Shown in pieces: positions 35,742 through 45,955 of a DNA stretch of 55,253 nt. The position numbers were made by a program, and so were the translations under genes. Within the stretch, counting starts at the first letter, position 1. Each line of letters opens with the position of its first letter. The DNA comes from Acidobacteriota bacterium. Lineage in GTDB: Bacteria > Acidobacteriota > Vicinamibacteria > Fen-336. The notes beneath the pieces were generated by a model. It was given only the letters and a program-made list of their open reading frames with translations. It did no database searches and was not told the DNA's origin. The DNA is taken from the NCBI GenBank assembly GCA_016199625.1, contig JACQGI010000008.1, forward strand, positions 1-55,253, written 5' to 3'.

Positions 35742-37248
35742 TCCCTCGGGCCGCCTCGTCCACGAGCAGGGCGAGGGCGAGGAGGTGCACGACGGCGAAG
35801 CACTGGGCCTCGAGCGCGCTCGCCGTGGTGATCGCCACCGGCAACGTGAGGGCGGCGCACGCGACGCACCCGAGCAGGAGCAGCGCGGGGCCCAGACGAG
35901 CGCGGGCGTCACGGAAGCGGACGGTCCGGGGACCCGCCCACCAGAGCCCGGCGAGCAGCGCCGGTGGCAGGAGCAGGAGCTCCACGGGGACCTCCCGCAG
36001 CGCGCCTCCGAGCCCGACGAAGTCCGCCGTCGTCGTGAGGCGGTAGTACACGTCCATCACGCCTTCGTTGGCCGAGGTGGAGGGTGCCATCGTCAGGCCG
36101 TCCCTCGGGCCGAAGGGCCACAGCTTCGAGAGGGTGGCCGTGGCGACGAGCCTCTTGGCGAGGATGGCGGCGTACCAGGACGGGTCCTCGGCGACGTGGC
36201 GCAGGACGAGACGCCGGAGGGTGCGTTCCTGGTCCGCTGTCCAGGTCGGGCCGGCGAGGACCCTGGGGATGGAGTGGCCCTCCCGCCGGAGGACGTTGCG
36301 GGCCTCCGGATCGAACCAGGCATGCCCCTTCTCCCGGTCGAAGTCGCCGAGGCCCTCCCAGATGCCCACCCAGGCCTCGTGGTGGCCCGGCTGTCGGACC
36401 ACCGCGTAGGGGGCGAGGAGGAGCACAAGGCCGAGCGCGGCGAGGCCGGTCACGACGCGCAGGCTCGGTCCCGCCGCAGCGCGCCGCGCGCCGAGGATCA
36501 AGGCGAGGGCGTAGCCGGGGAGGAGGAGGATCGTGCCGCCACGGCAGAGGACGCAGCAGGCGAACACGAGCCCCGCGGCGGCCGCCCGCACGAGGAGCGA
36601 CCGTGGCGTCGGCGGGTCCCCCAGCAGGGCATGGGCCGCGAGCGGCACGAGGGTGAGGAGGCCGACGAGGTAGAAGCCGACGGCGGAGTAGGGGAGCGAC
36701 AGGACCTCCACGACGAACGGGAGGGAGACGAGCGCCAGGGGGAACGTCATGGCGGCGACCGGCCGGCCGGCGGTGGCGAGCTCCCAGGCGATCCACGCGA
36801 GGACCGGCATCGCCGCGAGGGTGCCGAGCCAGAGGCCCAGGTAGGGGGCGACGCCGCCGAGCAGGCGGAAGCCTGCGCCCAGGAGGAGGGCGCGCCCGGG
36901 ATCGTCGTTGTGTCGGAGGACCACGCGCCCGCGGTCGAGGAACGGCTTGACGGGAACGGTCCGCCAGAACTGCCAGGGGCGAACGCCCGCCTCGCCGGCG
37001 ACACGGGACAGGTAGCGCTGGTAGGCGTGGCGCAGGTCGGCCCCCGCCCCTCCGGCGACGGTCGCGGTGGGCACCGGCCTCGGGTCGCCGCGATCGAGAT
37101 GGTGCGACGCGGCCACGGTCACGTCCTCCCAGAAGCGCCGCGGCGTGCGGAGCGACGCGAGGTCGCCTGAGCGACGCGCGGCGGTGTCGTACCCGAGGAG
37201 GACGCAAGCGGAGAGCCCAGCCAGGACGGCGACGGGGATCCGACGCAA
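35713..37248 (-). CDS. Polytopic membrane protein of unknown function
   Basis: A 511-residue protein with about ten hydrophobic segments (for example VAVLAGLSACVLLGY, YLGLWLGTLAAMPVLAWIAW, LLLLPGYALALILGA and a Leu-rich helix near the C-terminus). The soluble stretch after the first helix (ASHHLDRGDPRPVPTATVAG) faces outside. The overall plan resembles GT-C membrane glycosyltransferases, with large loops between helices, but I see no DxD/ExD signature in the first loop clear enough to assign it. The start is TTG, 3 bases after the lptFG stop on the same strand, so it is probably in that operon and may act on LPS or another envelope glycan. Confidence 0.65.
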   Translation of the reverse strand: MRRIPVAVLAGLSACVLLGYDTAARRSGDLASLRTPRRFWEDVTVAASHHLDRGDPRPVPTATVAGGAGADLRHAYQRYLSRVAGEAGVRPWQFWRTVPVKPFLDRGRVVLRHNDDPGRALLLGAGFRLLGGVAPYLGLWLGTLAAMPVLAWIAWELATAGRPVAAMTFPLALVSLPFVVEVLSLPYSAVGFYLVGLLTLVPLAAHALLGDPPTPRSLLVRAAAAGLVFACCVLCRGGTILLLPGYALALILGARRAAAGPSLRVVTGLAALGLVLLLAPYAVVRQPGHHEAWVGIWEGLGDFDREKGHAWFDPEARNVLRREGHSIPRVLAGPTWTADQERTLRRLVLRHVAEDPSWYAAILAKRLVATATLSKLWPFGPRDGLTMAPSTSANEGVMDVYYRLTTTADFVGLGGALREVPVELLLLPPALLAGLWWAGPRTVRFRDARARLGPALLLLGCVACAALTLPVAITTASALEAQCFAVVHLLALALLVDEAARGIRRRASASA

Positions 37249-37251
37249 CCC

Positions 37252-39648
37252 TCAGGTCTCCAGGGTGAGCATGAGGTACAGGCCGGCGGCGGAGAACAGC
37301 AGGTTCGGGGCCCAGACGGCGAGGACGGCGGGCAGCAGCGCGTTGTTGCCGAGGGCCTCGAAGATGGCCAGGCAGGCCCACAGGACGATGGCGATGACGA
37401 TGCTGATCCCGACGCCGTAGAGAGCGCCGTGTCGTCCCACGACGAACGCGAAGGGAATCCCGATGAGGGTCATCACCACGCCGATGGTCGGGAAGGCCAG
37501 CTTGCGATGGAGCTGGACGCGGAGCTTCGTCACGTCGAACCCCTTCGCCTCGAGGGCCGCGATGTGGGTGCGCAGCTCGCGAAAACCCAGGCCGTCCGAC
37601 CCCTTCTCCTCGCGGCGGAAGTAGGCCGGCGGCTCGACCTCGCGTGTCCGCGCGGCCTGGAAGTTGCGGAAACCCGAGCGCTCGCCGAAGCTGCGCCTCC
37701 ACCCACGCTCGAGGTCGTACGCGATGCCGTTCCAGGCGGCGCGTGCCGCGAACAGCCGATCGCGGAGATCCCAGCCCTTCGGGTCCACGTCGTAGACCGA
37801 CAGGCCGTAGAGGGAGAAGCCCTCGTGGCCCGGGTTCGCCTGCCCCTCCACGAGGTACTCGTAGTTGTACAGCCTCTCGTCGCTGCCGATGATCCACCGG
37901 TGGTCGAGGGCGCTGGCGGTCTGGGGTGGCCGTCCCTTGATGACGTTGAAGTCCTGGCTCGCCACGCGGTTGGTGAACGGGAGCAGGAACTCGCCCATGC
38001 CCATGAGGACGAGGCTGCACAGGGCCCCGAGGAGGACGGCGGGCAGGGTCGCCCGGTACACGCTGACGCCGCCGGCCTTCATGGCGGTCACCTCGTTGCG
38101 GCGGGCGAGGATGCCGAAGGTGGTCAGGGTGGCTACCAGGACGGCGAAGGGGGCGATCAGGTGGAGGATGAACGGCGCGTGGAAGAGGTAGTAGTGCACT
38201 ACCACCTTTCCCTTCACCTTGTGCTGCTGGATGTCGTCGAAGAGATCGAGGAACTCCCCGAGGAGGAAGAAGGACCAGAAAGCGACGAGGACCAGGAAGA
38301 AGTGCCCCACGTACGCGCGTGCGACGTAGCGGTCCAGGATCCCCGGGAAGCGCACCGTCAGGCGGGGGACCTTGACCACGACCACGGGACGACGTCGCAC
38401 GGTGGCGAGCGGTGGCCGCCCCGGGCCCTTCGCGAGGGCAGGCTTCTCCTCGGCCCGACGGATGCGCGGCAGCCACGACGTGTAGTGGCTGGGGTCGAGG
38501 GGGTCGAACGCCGCCTCGTGCTGGTTCAAGGCGAGGAGTACCAGGGCCAGGGCACCCAGGAGGATGTTGGCCCCCCACATCCCCAGGAAGGGAGACAGCA
38601 TGCCCGTGTCGCCCGCCTGCTCCCCGAGGCGGATGATCACGTAGTAGATGAAGATGACGGCGATGGAGAGGCCGAAGGCCGCCGAGCGCGCTTCCTTCTT
38701 GCTTCCCAGGCTGAGGCCGAGGCCGAGGAGCCCGAAGACGAGGCATGCCGCGGGGATCGCGAACTTCTTGTGCCACTCCACGCGGAAGCCCGCGGTCTCC
38801 CGCGGTGCCTTGCCCTGGCTTCGCAGCTCCGCCACGCGGGCCGAGAGCTCGCCGAGGGTCATCTCCCGGTCGCCCTTGGGCAGGTCGATCTGGGGAAAGA
38901 ACTGCTCGAAGGGGAGGGGGAAGTCGCCCGAGGCGAAGCGCTGCTGCTCGTAGAGCTCGGGCTGGGCCGGGTCGAGGGCGTGGATCGCCCCGTTCTCGAG
39001 GTGAAGCTCCACGGCCTTGCGGTGCTCGTCGATGACGAGGCGCCCCGAGCGGGCTAGAATCACGCGGGGCTTCTGGGGGATGCGGGCGTCGTGGATGAAC
39101 ACGTCCTTCCACAGCCCCGTCTCCGCCGGGATGTCGGAGATGTAGACGACCATGCCCCCCACGAGGTCGTCGTTGAAGACGCGTGGCTTCAGGGAGGTCT
39201 TGGCCTTGTTCGCCGCGACGTTGAAGAGCACCCGGCGGTGGGCCTGGTTCGCCGCGGGCAGCGCCACGGCCATGACCCAGAAGGTGGCGAGGCAGGTCGC
39301 GACCGACAGCGCGAGGAGGGGACGCAGAAGCCGCAGCGGGCTCACGCCGCTCGCCCGTAGCGCCACGATCTCGCAGTCGCTCGCGAGTCGGCCGAAGGCC
39401 AGGAGTATTCCCAGGAGGAACGCCATGGGGATGGTCACGGCCAGGATGCTCGGCAGGAGGTAGACGAAGACGCGAACGACGGTCGGCAGGTCGGCGCCCC
39501 GGGAGATCAGCACGCCCATGAGGACCGTGATCTGCTGCAGGAGGAGGATGAACGTAAACAGCAGGAGTCCGAGGCCGGTGGGCGGGAGGATCTCCCGGAC
39601 GATGTACCGGTCGAGCAACGTCGGCCGGAGGCGCGCGAGCGGCGTCAC
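37252..39648 (-). CDS. LptF-LptG fusion, LPS export permease
   Basis: One continuous 798-residue frame contains two YjgP/YjgQ permeases. Residues 1-375 match LptF: three N-terminal helices, a periplasmic jelly-roll (YISDIPAETGLWKDVFIHD), and three C-terminal helices. Residues 376-433 are a basic/Pro linker (RRAEEKPALAKGPGRPP, TVRRRPVVVVKVP). Residues 434-798 match LptG (ILDRYVARAYVGHFFLVL, ILARRNEVTAMKAGGVSVYR, HRKLAFPTIGVVMTLIGIPFAF). LptF and LptG normally form a heterodimer with the LptB ATPase that pulls LPS from the inner membrane. Fusion fixes 1:1 stoichiometry and, with an even number of helices per half, preserves topology. The start is GTG, only 2 bases from the divergent GH57 start. 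Confidence 0.93.
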   Translation of the reverse strand: MTPLARLRPTLLDRYIVREILPPTGLGLLLFTFILLLQQITVLMGVLISRGADLPTVVRVFVYLLPSILAVTIPMAFLLGILLAFGRLASDCEIVALRASGVSPLRLLRPLLALSVATCLATFWVMAVALPAANQAHRRVLFNVAANKAKTSLKPRVFNDDLVGGMVVYISDIPAETGLWKDVFIHDARIPQKPRVILARSGRLVIDEHRKAVELHLENGAIHALDPAQPELYEQQRFASGDFPLPFEQFFPQIDLPKGDREMTLGELSARVAELRSQGKAPRETAGFRVEWHKKFAIPAACLVFGLLGLGLSLGSKKEARSAAFGLSIAVIFIYYVIIRLGEQAGDTGMLSPFLGMWGANILLGALALVLLALNQHEAAFDPLDPSHYTSWLPRIRRAEEKPALAKGPGRPPLATVRRRPVVVVKVPRLTVRFPGILDRYVARAYVGHFFLVLVAFWSFFLLGEFLDLFDDIQQHKVKGKVVVHYYLFHAPFILHLIAPFAVLVATLTTFGILARRNEVTAMKAGGVSVYRATLPAVLLGALCSLVLMGMGEFLLPFTNRVASQDFNVIKGRPPQTASALDHRWIIGSDERLYNYEYLVEGQANPGHEGFSLYGLSVYDVDPKGWDLRDRLFAARAAWNGIAYDLERGWRRSFGERSGFRNFQAARTREVEPPAYFRREEKGSDGLGFRELRTHIAALEAKGFDVTKLRVQLHRKLAFPTIGVVMTLIGIPFAFVVGRHGALYGVGISIVIAIVLWACLAIFEALGNNALLPAVLAVWAPNLLFSAAGLYLMLTLET

Positions 39649-39650
39649 TC

Positions 39651-41828
39651 ATGAATCCTAGCATGCAGCCCGTTCGGGTCCTCTTTCTGTGGCACATGCA
39701 TCAGCCCAGCTATCGCGACCCCCTCGACGGCGTCGTCGTGCTCCCGTGGGTGCGACTCCATGCCCTCAAGGACTACCTCGGCATGGTCCGCCTCCTGGAC
39801 GACGTCCCGGAGGTCCGGGTGACCTTCAACCTCGTGCCGTGCCTCGTCGACCAGGTCGAGGCGCTGGTGCGCGGCGACGGCGACGATCCCCTCCAGAGGG
39901 TCACCCGAAAGCCCGCGGAGAGCCTCGACGAGGGGGAGCGCGTCCTCGCGCTCAAGGGCTTCTTCCAGGCGCACCGCCAGAACCTCGTCGGGCGCTTCCC
40001 CCGCCTCGTGGAGCTCCTCGAGAAGCGCGGCGCGGCGCGGGACGAGGCGGCGCTGGCCGAGGCTGCCCGGCGTTTCTCGTCGGAGGACCTGCGCGACCTG
40101 CAGTTGGTGGCGAAGCTCGCCTGGTTCGACCTGGACTGGCAGGCCTCGGACCCCGTGGTGCGTGGCCTCGTGGAGAAGGGGCGGGGCTTCAGCGAGGAGG
40201 ACAAGCTCCGGCTCGCCGAGCGCGAGGAGGCGCTCCTGGGCCAGATCCTGCCCGCCTACCGTCGGGCGGCGGAGAGAGGGCAGGTGGAGCTGTCCACGTC
40301 GCCGTACTACCACCCGATCCTGCCGCTCCTGTCCGATTCCGCGGCGCACCACGAGGCGCACCCGGGAGCGCCGCTCCCGCGGCGCTACCGGCATCCCGAG
40401 GATGCGGCGGACCAGGTGCGCCGGGCGGTGGCTCGCCACGCCGCCGTCTTCGGCGCGCCCCCCGCCGGGCTCTGGCCCTCCGAGGGGTCCGTCTCCGACG
40501 AGGCGGTCCTGGAGATGGCGCGTGCCGGGATCCGATGGACGGCATCGGACGAGGGCGTGCTCGAGCGCAGCATCGGGCGCCCGCTGCACCGTGACAGTCG
40601 CGGCACCGCTCATCCCCTCGAGGTGCTCTACACGCCGTGGGTGCGCCGGACGGCGGCGGGAGACGTGGCGATGGTGTTCCGGGACCGCGCGCTCTCCGAC
40701 CTCATCGGCTTCTCGTACGCCGGCATGGACCCGGAGCACGCGGCCCACGACATGCTCGACCGCTTCCGGAGGGTGGGGGAGCGCTGGCGGGCCCAGGGCC
40801 TTCCCGGGGCCCCGCTCGTCAGCGTGATCCTGGACGGGGAGAACGCCTGGGAATACTTCCGCGAGGGGGGCCGCGTCTTCCTCGCCCGGCTCTATCGGGG
40901 CCTCGCCGAGGACCCCGCCCTCGAGGCCGTGACCGTGAGCCAGGCCCTGGAGACGGCCCCGCAGCGGGAGCTGCCGCGCGTCTTCGCCGGGAGCTGGATC
41001 CACGCCGACTTCTCCGTCTGGATCGGCCACGCCGACGACCGACGGGCCTGGGATCTGCTCGGTGAGGCGCGGGACGCCCTCGATCGGCAGGCCGAGCGGG
41101 TGACGACCGAGGCGCTGGAGAAGGCCTGGGAGGCCTTCCGCGCCGCCTGCGGCAGCGACTGGTGCTGGTGGTACGGCGAAGAGCATCACTCGGAGAACGA
41201 CTTCGAGTTCGACCGGCTGTTCCGGCGGCACCTTCAGGCCGTGTACGTCTTCCTCGGGCTGGCCGTGCCCGAGGCCCTGGGCGAGACGCTGATCACCACC
41301 CGTCGCCTCGAGGTCCGGCACAGCCGGCCCACCGGAGCCGTCGAGCCGACTCTCGACGGCCGGATCTCGAGACCCGACGAATGGGTGGCTGCCGGCGTCC
41401 ACCGCGTCCCACTGGTCGGAAACGCCATGCGGCGCGGGTCCGTGGAGGTGCGGGCTCTTCGCTTCGGGCTCGGGGCCGAGCAGGTCCACCTCCTGGTGGA
41501 GACCGCCGGGCCGGCGCGAGCGCTCCTCGGCCGCTGCGACGTGGTTCTGAGCTTCCCCGGGCCGACGGCATTGCGCTATCGTGTGGGCGCACGAGGCGCC
41601 GTCCGTCGCGAGGAGCGCACGGGGCTGGGGTGGGTCGCAGCTCCGACGTCGGCGCGGGCCGCCGCCGAGGAGTTCCTCGAGGCTTCGGTGCCCATCTCGG
41701 AGCTGCGGCCGGCGCCGGGACGCCGGGTGGAGTTCCGGGTCGTGCTCCTCCAGGGAGAAGTGGAGGTCGAGCGGCATCCCGAGACCGGGCCCATCGAGGT
41801 GAGCCTCGAGGAGGTGACGCGTGGCTGA
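39651..41828 (+). CDS. Glycoside hydrolase family 57 protein
   Basis: A 725-residue GH57 enzyme, the family of alpha-amylases, amylopullulanases and branching enzymes. The N-terminal [13 protein letters not shown] is the first conserved region. The likely nucleophile Glu is in [11 protein letters not shown] (residue about 278), and the acid Asp is in [11 protein letters not shown] (about 395). [14 protein letters not shown] is another subfamily block. The last 180 residues look like a beta-rich accessory domain. No signal peptide, so it probably acts on cytoplasmic glycogen or maltodextrin. ATG 39651 is used; ATG 39663 fits the conserved start better. The stop overlaps the acs start. Confidence 0.87.
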   Translation: MNPSMQPVRVLFLWHMHQPSYRDPLDGVVVLPWVRLHALKDYLGMVRLLDDVPEVRVTFNLVPCLVDQVEALVRGDGDDPLQRVTRKPAESLDEGERVLALKGFFQAHRQNLVGRFPRLVELLEKRGAARDEAALAEAARRFSSEDLRDLQLVAKLAWFDLDWQASDPVVRGLVEKGRGFSEEDKLRLAEREEALLGQILPAYRRAAERGQVELSTSPYYHPILPLLSDSAAHHEAHPGAPLPRRYRHPEDAADQVRRAVARHAAVFGAPPAGLWPSEGSVSDEAVLEMARAGIRWTASDEGVLERSIGRPLHRDSRGTAHPLEVLYTPWVRRTAAGDVAMVFRDRALSDLIGFSYAGMDPEHAAHDMLDRFRRVGERWRAQGLPGAPLVSVILDGENAWEYFREGGRVFLARLYRGLAEDPALEAVTVSQALETAPQRELPRVFAGSWIHADFSVWIGHADDRRAWDLLGEARDALDRQAERVTTEALEKAWEAFRAACGSDWCWWYGEEHHSENDFEFDRLFRRHLQAVYVFLGLAVPEALGETLITTRRLEVRHSRPTGAVEPTLDGRISRPDEWVAAGVHRVPLVGNAMRRGSVEVRALRFGLGAEQVHLLVETAGPARALLGRCDVVLSFPGPTALRYRVGARGAVRREERTGLGWVAAPTSARAAAEEFLEASVPISELRPAPGRRVEFRVVLLQGEVEVERHPETGPIEVSLEEVTRG

Positions 41829-43764
41829 CATCGAGTCCGTCCTGAAGGAGAGCCGGATCTTCGAGCCGCCGTCGACGTTCCGGCAGGCGGCCCACGTGAA
41901 GAGCTTGGAGGAGTACCGGGCTCTCTACAGGCGGAGCGTCGATGAGCCCGAGGCCTTCTGGGGGGAGCAGGCGGAGTCGCTGCGATGGTCGAAGCGGTGG
42001 GAACGCGTCCTCGAGTGGGACCCGCCGTTCGCCAGTTGGTTCGTGGGCGGCTGCCTGAACCTGTCGGAGAACTGCCTCGACCGCCACGTGGCCACCTGGC
42101 GCAAGAACAAGGCGGCCCTCGTGTGGGAGGGAGAGCCGGGGGACACGCGGGTGCTGACGTACCACGACCTGCTCCGGGAGGTCTGCCGGTTCGCCAACGT
42201 CCTCAAGGCCCTGGGCGTCGTCAAGGGCGACCGCGTGGGGATCTACATGCCGATGATTCCCGAGGCCGCCGTGGCCATGCTGGCCTGCGCCCGGATCGGC
42301 GCGACCCACAGCGTCGTGTTCGGCGGCTTCTCGGCCGAGGCGCTCCGGGATCGGATGAACGACGCGCAGGCACGGGTCATCGTGACCGCGGACGGCGCCT
42401 ACCGGCGCGGAGCGGTCGTGCCGCTCAAGGCGAACGTCGACGCGGCGCTGGCCGGAGCTCCTTCGGTGGAGAACGTCGTCGTCGTGCGACGGACCGGGGA
42501 GGAGGTGCCGTTCCACGCAGGTAGGGACCACTGGTGGCACGAGCTGATGGAGGCGGCCTCCGCGCAGTGCCCGGCCGAGCCCCTGGACGCCGAGCACCCC
42601 CTCTTCATCCTGTACACTAGCGGGACCACCGGACGGCCGAAGGGCGTCGTGCACACGACCGGCGGCTACCTGCTCCAGGCGAGCCTCACGATGAAGCTGG
42701 TGTTCGACGTCAAGGACGAGGACACCTACTGGTGCACCGCGGACATCGGCTGGGTCACCGGGCACAGTTACGTGGTCTACGCTCCACTGGCCAACGGCGC
42801 CACCACCTTCATGTACGAAGGCGCGCCCAACCACCCGGAGCCCGATCGGTTCTGGCGCATCGTGGAGCGCCACGGGATCACGGTGCTCTACACCGCGCCG
42901 ACGGCGATCCGCGCCTTCGTGCGCTGGGGCGAGCAGTGGCCGAGGAAGCACGACCTGACGAGCCTCCGCCTCCTGGGCACCGTGGGCGAGCCGATCAACC
43001 CCGAGGCCTGGATGTGGTACCACAGCGTCATCGGCGGCGGGCGCTGCCCCATCGTGGACACGTGGTGGCAGACCGAGACCGGCGCCATCATGATCACGCC
43101 GCTTCCAGGCGCGATCGCCACCAAGCCGGGCTCGGGCACGCTGCCGTTCTTCGGCGTGGAACCGGAGGTCGTGGACAAGGACGGACACGCCGTCCCTCCG
43201 GGAGCCGGGGGCTACCTGGTGATCAAGAAGCCCTGGCCGTCCATGCTGCGGACGGTGTACGGTGATCCGGAGCGGTACGTGGAGACGTACTGGAAGCGTT
43301 TCCCGGGGATCTACTTCACCGGAGACGGCGCGCGGCGCGACGCGGACGGCTACTTCTGGATCATGGGCCGGGTGGACGACGTCATCAACGTCGCGGGTCA
43401 TCGCCTCGGGACGATGGAGGTGGAGAGCGCGCTCGTGTCGCACCCGCGTGTGGCGGAGGCCGCGGTCGTAGGCCGCCCAGACGAGCTGAAGGGCCAGGCG
43501 CTCGTGGCCTTCGTGACGCTCCAGGCGGGGATTGCGCTCAACGAGGGCCTGCGCGCGGAGTTGAAGGAGCACGTCGTCAAGGAGATCGGGGCCATCGCCC
43601 GGCCGGACGAGATCCGGTTCAGCGAGGCCCTGCCGAAGACGCGGAGCGGGAAGATCATGCGCCGGCTCCTCCGCGACATCGCCGCCGGGCGCGACACAAT
43701 CGGCGACACGACGACCCTCGAGGACTACTCCGTTCTCGCGCGGCTCCGGGAAGAGGAGGAGTAA
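41821..43764 (+). CDS. acs: Acetyl-CoA synthetase
   Basis: A 647-residue AMP-forming enzyme that activates acetate. [20 protein letters not shown] is the P-loop. [36 protein letters not shown] and [20 protein letters not shown] are Acs-specific. [16 protein letters not shown] near the C-terminus holds the lysine that is acetylated to switch Acs off in other bacteria; the deacetylase-family gene at 22641 is a conceivable but not typical partner. GTG start at 41821 after GGAGGTGACGC, overlapping the GH57 gene by 8 bases. The following thrB starts 2 bases after its stop. Confidence 0.95.
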   Translation: MADIESVLKESRIFEPPSTFRQAAHVKSLEEYRALYRRSVDEPEAFWGEQAESLRWSKRWERVLEWDPPFASWFVGGCLNLSENCLDRHVATWRKNKAALVWEGEPGDTRVLTYHDLLREVCRFANVLKALGVVKGDRVGIYMPMIPEAAVAMLACARIGATHSVVFGGFSAEALRDRMNDAQARVIVTADGAYRRGAVVPLKANVDAALAGAPSVENVVVVRRTGEEVPFHAGRDHWWHELMEAASAQCPAEPLDAEHPLFILYTSGTTGRPKGVVHTTGGYLLQASLTMKLVFDVKDEDTYWCTADIGWVTGHSYVVYAPLANGATTFMYEGAPNHPEPDRFWRIVERHGITVLYTAPTAIRAFVRWGEQWPRKHDLTSLRLLGTVGEPINPEAWMWYHSVIGGGRCPIVDTWWQTETGAIMITPLPGAIATKPGSGTLPFFGVEPEVVDKDGHAVPPGAGGYLVIKKPWPSMLRTVYGDPERYVETYWKRFPGIYFTGDGARRDADGYFWIMGRVDDVINVAGHRLGTMEVESALVSHPRVAEAAVVGRPDELKGQALVAFVTLQAGIALNEGLRAELKEHVVKEIGAIARPDEIRFSEALPKTRSGKIMRRLLRDIAAGRDTIGDTTTLEDYSVLARLREEEE

Positions 43765-43765
43765 G

Positions 43766-44683
43766 GTGGACGCTGTCCGAGTCTACGCGCCGGGGACCGC
43801 GTCCAATCTGGGCCCGGGTTTCGACTGCCTGGGCGTGGCGTTCACGGGGAAGGGGGACCTCGTGACCGCGCAGCGCGTGGCGAGTCCCGGAGTGCGCGTG
43901 CTGGCTGTGTCCGACCCGCTGATCCCGACGGATCCCGCTCGGAACACGGCGGCCATCGCCGCAGCCGCCGCCCTGCGCCGGTCGGGGTCCCCGGTCGGTC
44001 TGGAGCTGACCGTCGAGAAGGGCCTGCCGCTGTCGGGAGGCATGGGGGGCAGCGCAGCGTCGGCGGTGGCGGGCGCCGTGGCGGCCGCCGCGGTCCTGGA
44101 GGCGCGGCTCTCCATGTCGGACCTCCTCGAGTGCGCGCTCGAGGCCGAGGCTGTGGTCGCCGGCCGCCACGCGGACAACGTGGCGCCCTCGCTCCTGGGC
44201 GGCGCCGTGATCGTCGCGGGCCTCGATCCTCCACGGGTGACGCCGGTTCGCGTCCACCCCGCCGTGGCCCTGGTGCTCGTGACGCCCGACTACCGCGTGG
44301 AGACGGCCCGGGCACGCGCCGTCCTTCCGGAGGCCGTGGCCCGTGGCGAGGCCGTGAGCCAGGCCGCCGCCCTGGCCCGCCTGGTCCTCGGCCTCGAGAG
44401 GGGCGACGGCGACCTGATCCGCGAGTCGATGGTGGACCGCATCGCCGAGCCGGCGCGCCGGCCGCTCTATCCCGGCTACGACGAGGCGCGAGCGGCCGCC
44501 TTCGAGGCGGGGGCGTTCGGGGTGGCCGTGAGCGGCGCGGGGCCCACGCTCATCGCCCTGGCGCACTGGGGCATCGCCGCGTCGGTGGGTCAGGCGATGG
44601 TCGAGGGTTATCGCCGGATCGGCCTCGCGGCCGTGGCGCATCCCGCCGAGGTGGACACGGCCGGAGCTCGGGTCCTGGCGTGA
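43766..44683 (+). CDS. thrB: Homoserine kinase
   Basis: A 305-residue GHMP kinase that phosphorylates homoserine. The N-terminal VYAPGTASNLGPGFDCLG is the substrate motif. PLSGGMGGSAASAVAGAVAA is the phosphate loop, and FGVAVSGAGPTLIAL is the C-terminal GHMP motif. Length and the following thrC gene settle the identity among GHMP kinases. GTG start at 43766 after GGAGGAGTAAG. It is in one run with acs and thrC. thrA/hom is not in the window. Confidence 0.92.
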   Translation: MDAVRVYAPGTASNLGPGFDCLGVAFTGKGDLVTAQRVASPGVRVLAVSDPLIPTDPARNTAAIAAAAALRRSGSPVGLELTVEKGLPLSGGMGGSAASAVAGAVAAAAVLEARLSMSDLLECALEAEAVVAGRHADNVAPSLLGGAVIVAGLDPPRVTPVRVHPAVALVLVTPDYRVETARARAVLPEAVARGEAVSQAAALARLVLGLERGDGDLIRESMVDRIAEPARRPLYPGYDEARAAAFEAGAFGVAVSGAGPTLIALAHWGIAASVGQAMVEGYRRIGLAAVAHPAEVDTAGARVLA

Positions 44684-45933
44684 GCGCCGCGCTCGCCTGC
44701 GCGGCGTGCGGCCGGCGCTTTCCCGTGGGGTCGCCGCTCGTCCAGTGCCCGTGCAGCGGCCTCCTGGAGGTGGTTCAGAAGCCACGCCGGGGGGCCGGGG
44801 CCCTCCGCGCCGCCTTCGACCGGCGACGCGTCTCGGACCGCGTGGGGCAGGGGAGCGGCGTCTGGCGGTTCCGCGAGCTGCTCCTCCCGGGTGGCGGGCC
44901 CATCGTCACGCATCCCGAGGGCGACACCGCCCTCTACCGTCGTGCTGCGCTGGCGCGCTTCGCGGGAGTCGAGGACCTCGCCGTCAAGCACGAAGGCGAG
45001 AACCCCACGGGCAGCTTCAAGGACCGCGGGATGACCGTCGCCGTGACGCACGCCGTGCGCAGCGGTGCGCGGGCGGTCGCGTGCGCCTCCACCGGCAACA
45101 CGTCCGCGTCGATGGCGGCGTACGCCGCGCAGGCGGGGCTTCCGGCCCTCGTCTTCGTTCCCGCGGGGAAGGTCGCCGCCGGCAAGCTCGCCCAGGCCCT
45201 GGCGTACGGCGCGCGGACGCTCCTCGTGCGAGGCGACTTCGACGCCTGCCTGCGCCTCGCGCGCGAGGCCGCCCATGCCTTCGGGATCACGCTTCTGAAC
45301 TCCGTGAACCCGTGGCGCATCGAGGGGCAGAAGACCATCGTCCTCGAGATGCTGCAGCAGCGCGGCTGGGACCCGCCGGACTGGATCGTCGTGCCCGCGG
45401 GCAACCTCGGCAACACGGCGGCCTTCGGCAAGGCCCTGCGCGAGGCGCGGGATCTAGGCCTCATCCGCCGCGTCCCGCGCCTCGCGTCGATCCAGGCCGC
45501 GGGGGCCGCGCCGTTCTATCGCAGCTTCCGCGTCGGCTTCCGGCGGCGCTTCCGCGTGGCGGCGGACACCGTGGCCACCGCCATCCGCATCGGCGATCCG
45601 GCGAGCTACGACCGGGCGGTGGCGTCGATCCGCGAGACCGACGGCGTCGTCGCCGCGGTGACCGACCGCGAGATCCTCGAGGCGAAGGCGGCCGTGGACG
45701 CCGCGGGGATCGGCTGCGAGCCGGCCTCGGCGGCCGCCGTGGCGGGGGCACGCCAGCTCCGGCGCCGCGGCCTGATCCGACGGGGGCAGTCGGTCGTCGC
45801 CGTCCTCACGGGCCACCTTCTCAAGGACCCGCAGACGGTCATGGACTTCCACCTCGGCCGCCGCCGCGGTGCGAACGCCCCCATCGAGATCGCCCCGACC
45901 CTCGCCGCGGTGGCCCGTGTGCTGAAGGGCTGA
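44680..45933 (+). CDS. thrC: Threonine synthase
   Basis: A 417-residue PLP enzyme that turns O-phosphohomoserine into threonine. The pyridoxal lysine is Lys114 in ENPTGSFKDRGMTVAV. CASTGNTSASMAAYAAQAGL and VPAGNLGNTAAFGKAL are the phosphate/PLP loops. The N-terminus carries a small zinc-ribbon-like element (Cys7, Cys10, Cys23, Cys25), common in this branch of ThrC. GTG start overlapping the thrB stop by 4 bases. Only 22 bases separate it from the convergent histidine kinase gene. Confidence 0.93.
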   Translation: MSAALACAACGRRFPVGSPLVQCPCSGLLEVVQKPRRGAGALRAAFDRRRVSDRVGQGSGVWRFRELLLPGGGPIVTHPEGDTALYRRAALARFAGVEDLAVKHEGENPTGSFKDRGMTVAVTHAVRSGARAVACASTGNTSASMAAYAAQAGLPALVFVPAGKVAAGKLAQALAYGARTLLVRGDFDACLRLAREAAHAFGITLLNSVNPWRIEGQKTIVLEMLQQRGWDPPDWIVVPAGNLGNTAAFGKALREARDLGLIRRVPRLASIQAAGAAPFYRSFRVGFRRRFRVAADTVATAIRIGDPASYDRAVASIRETDGVVAAVTDREILEAKAAVDAAGIGCEPASAAAVAGARQLRRRGLIRRGQSVVAVLTGHLLKDPQTVMDFHLGRRRGANAPIEIAPTLAAVARVLKG

Positions 45934-45955
45934 CGGAGGAGGGTCGGCGCGGCGG

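Noticed and set aside
35909-39697. 1262-codon minus-strand frame overlapping the membrane protein and lptFG
   Set aside because: The in-frame alternative encodes two recognisable membrane proteins; this frame is Arg/Pro-rich with no motif.
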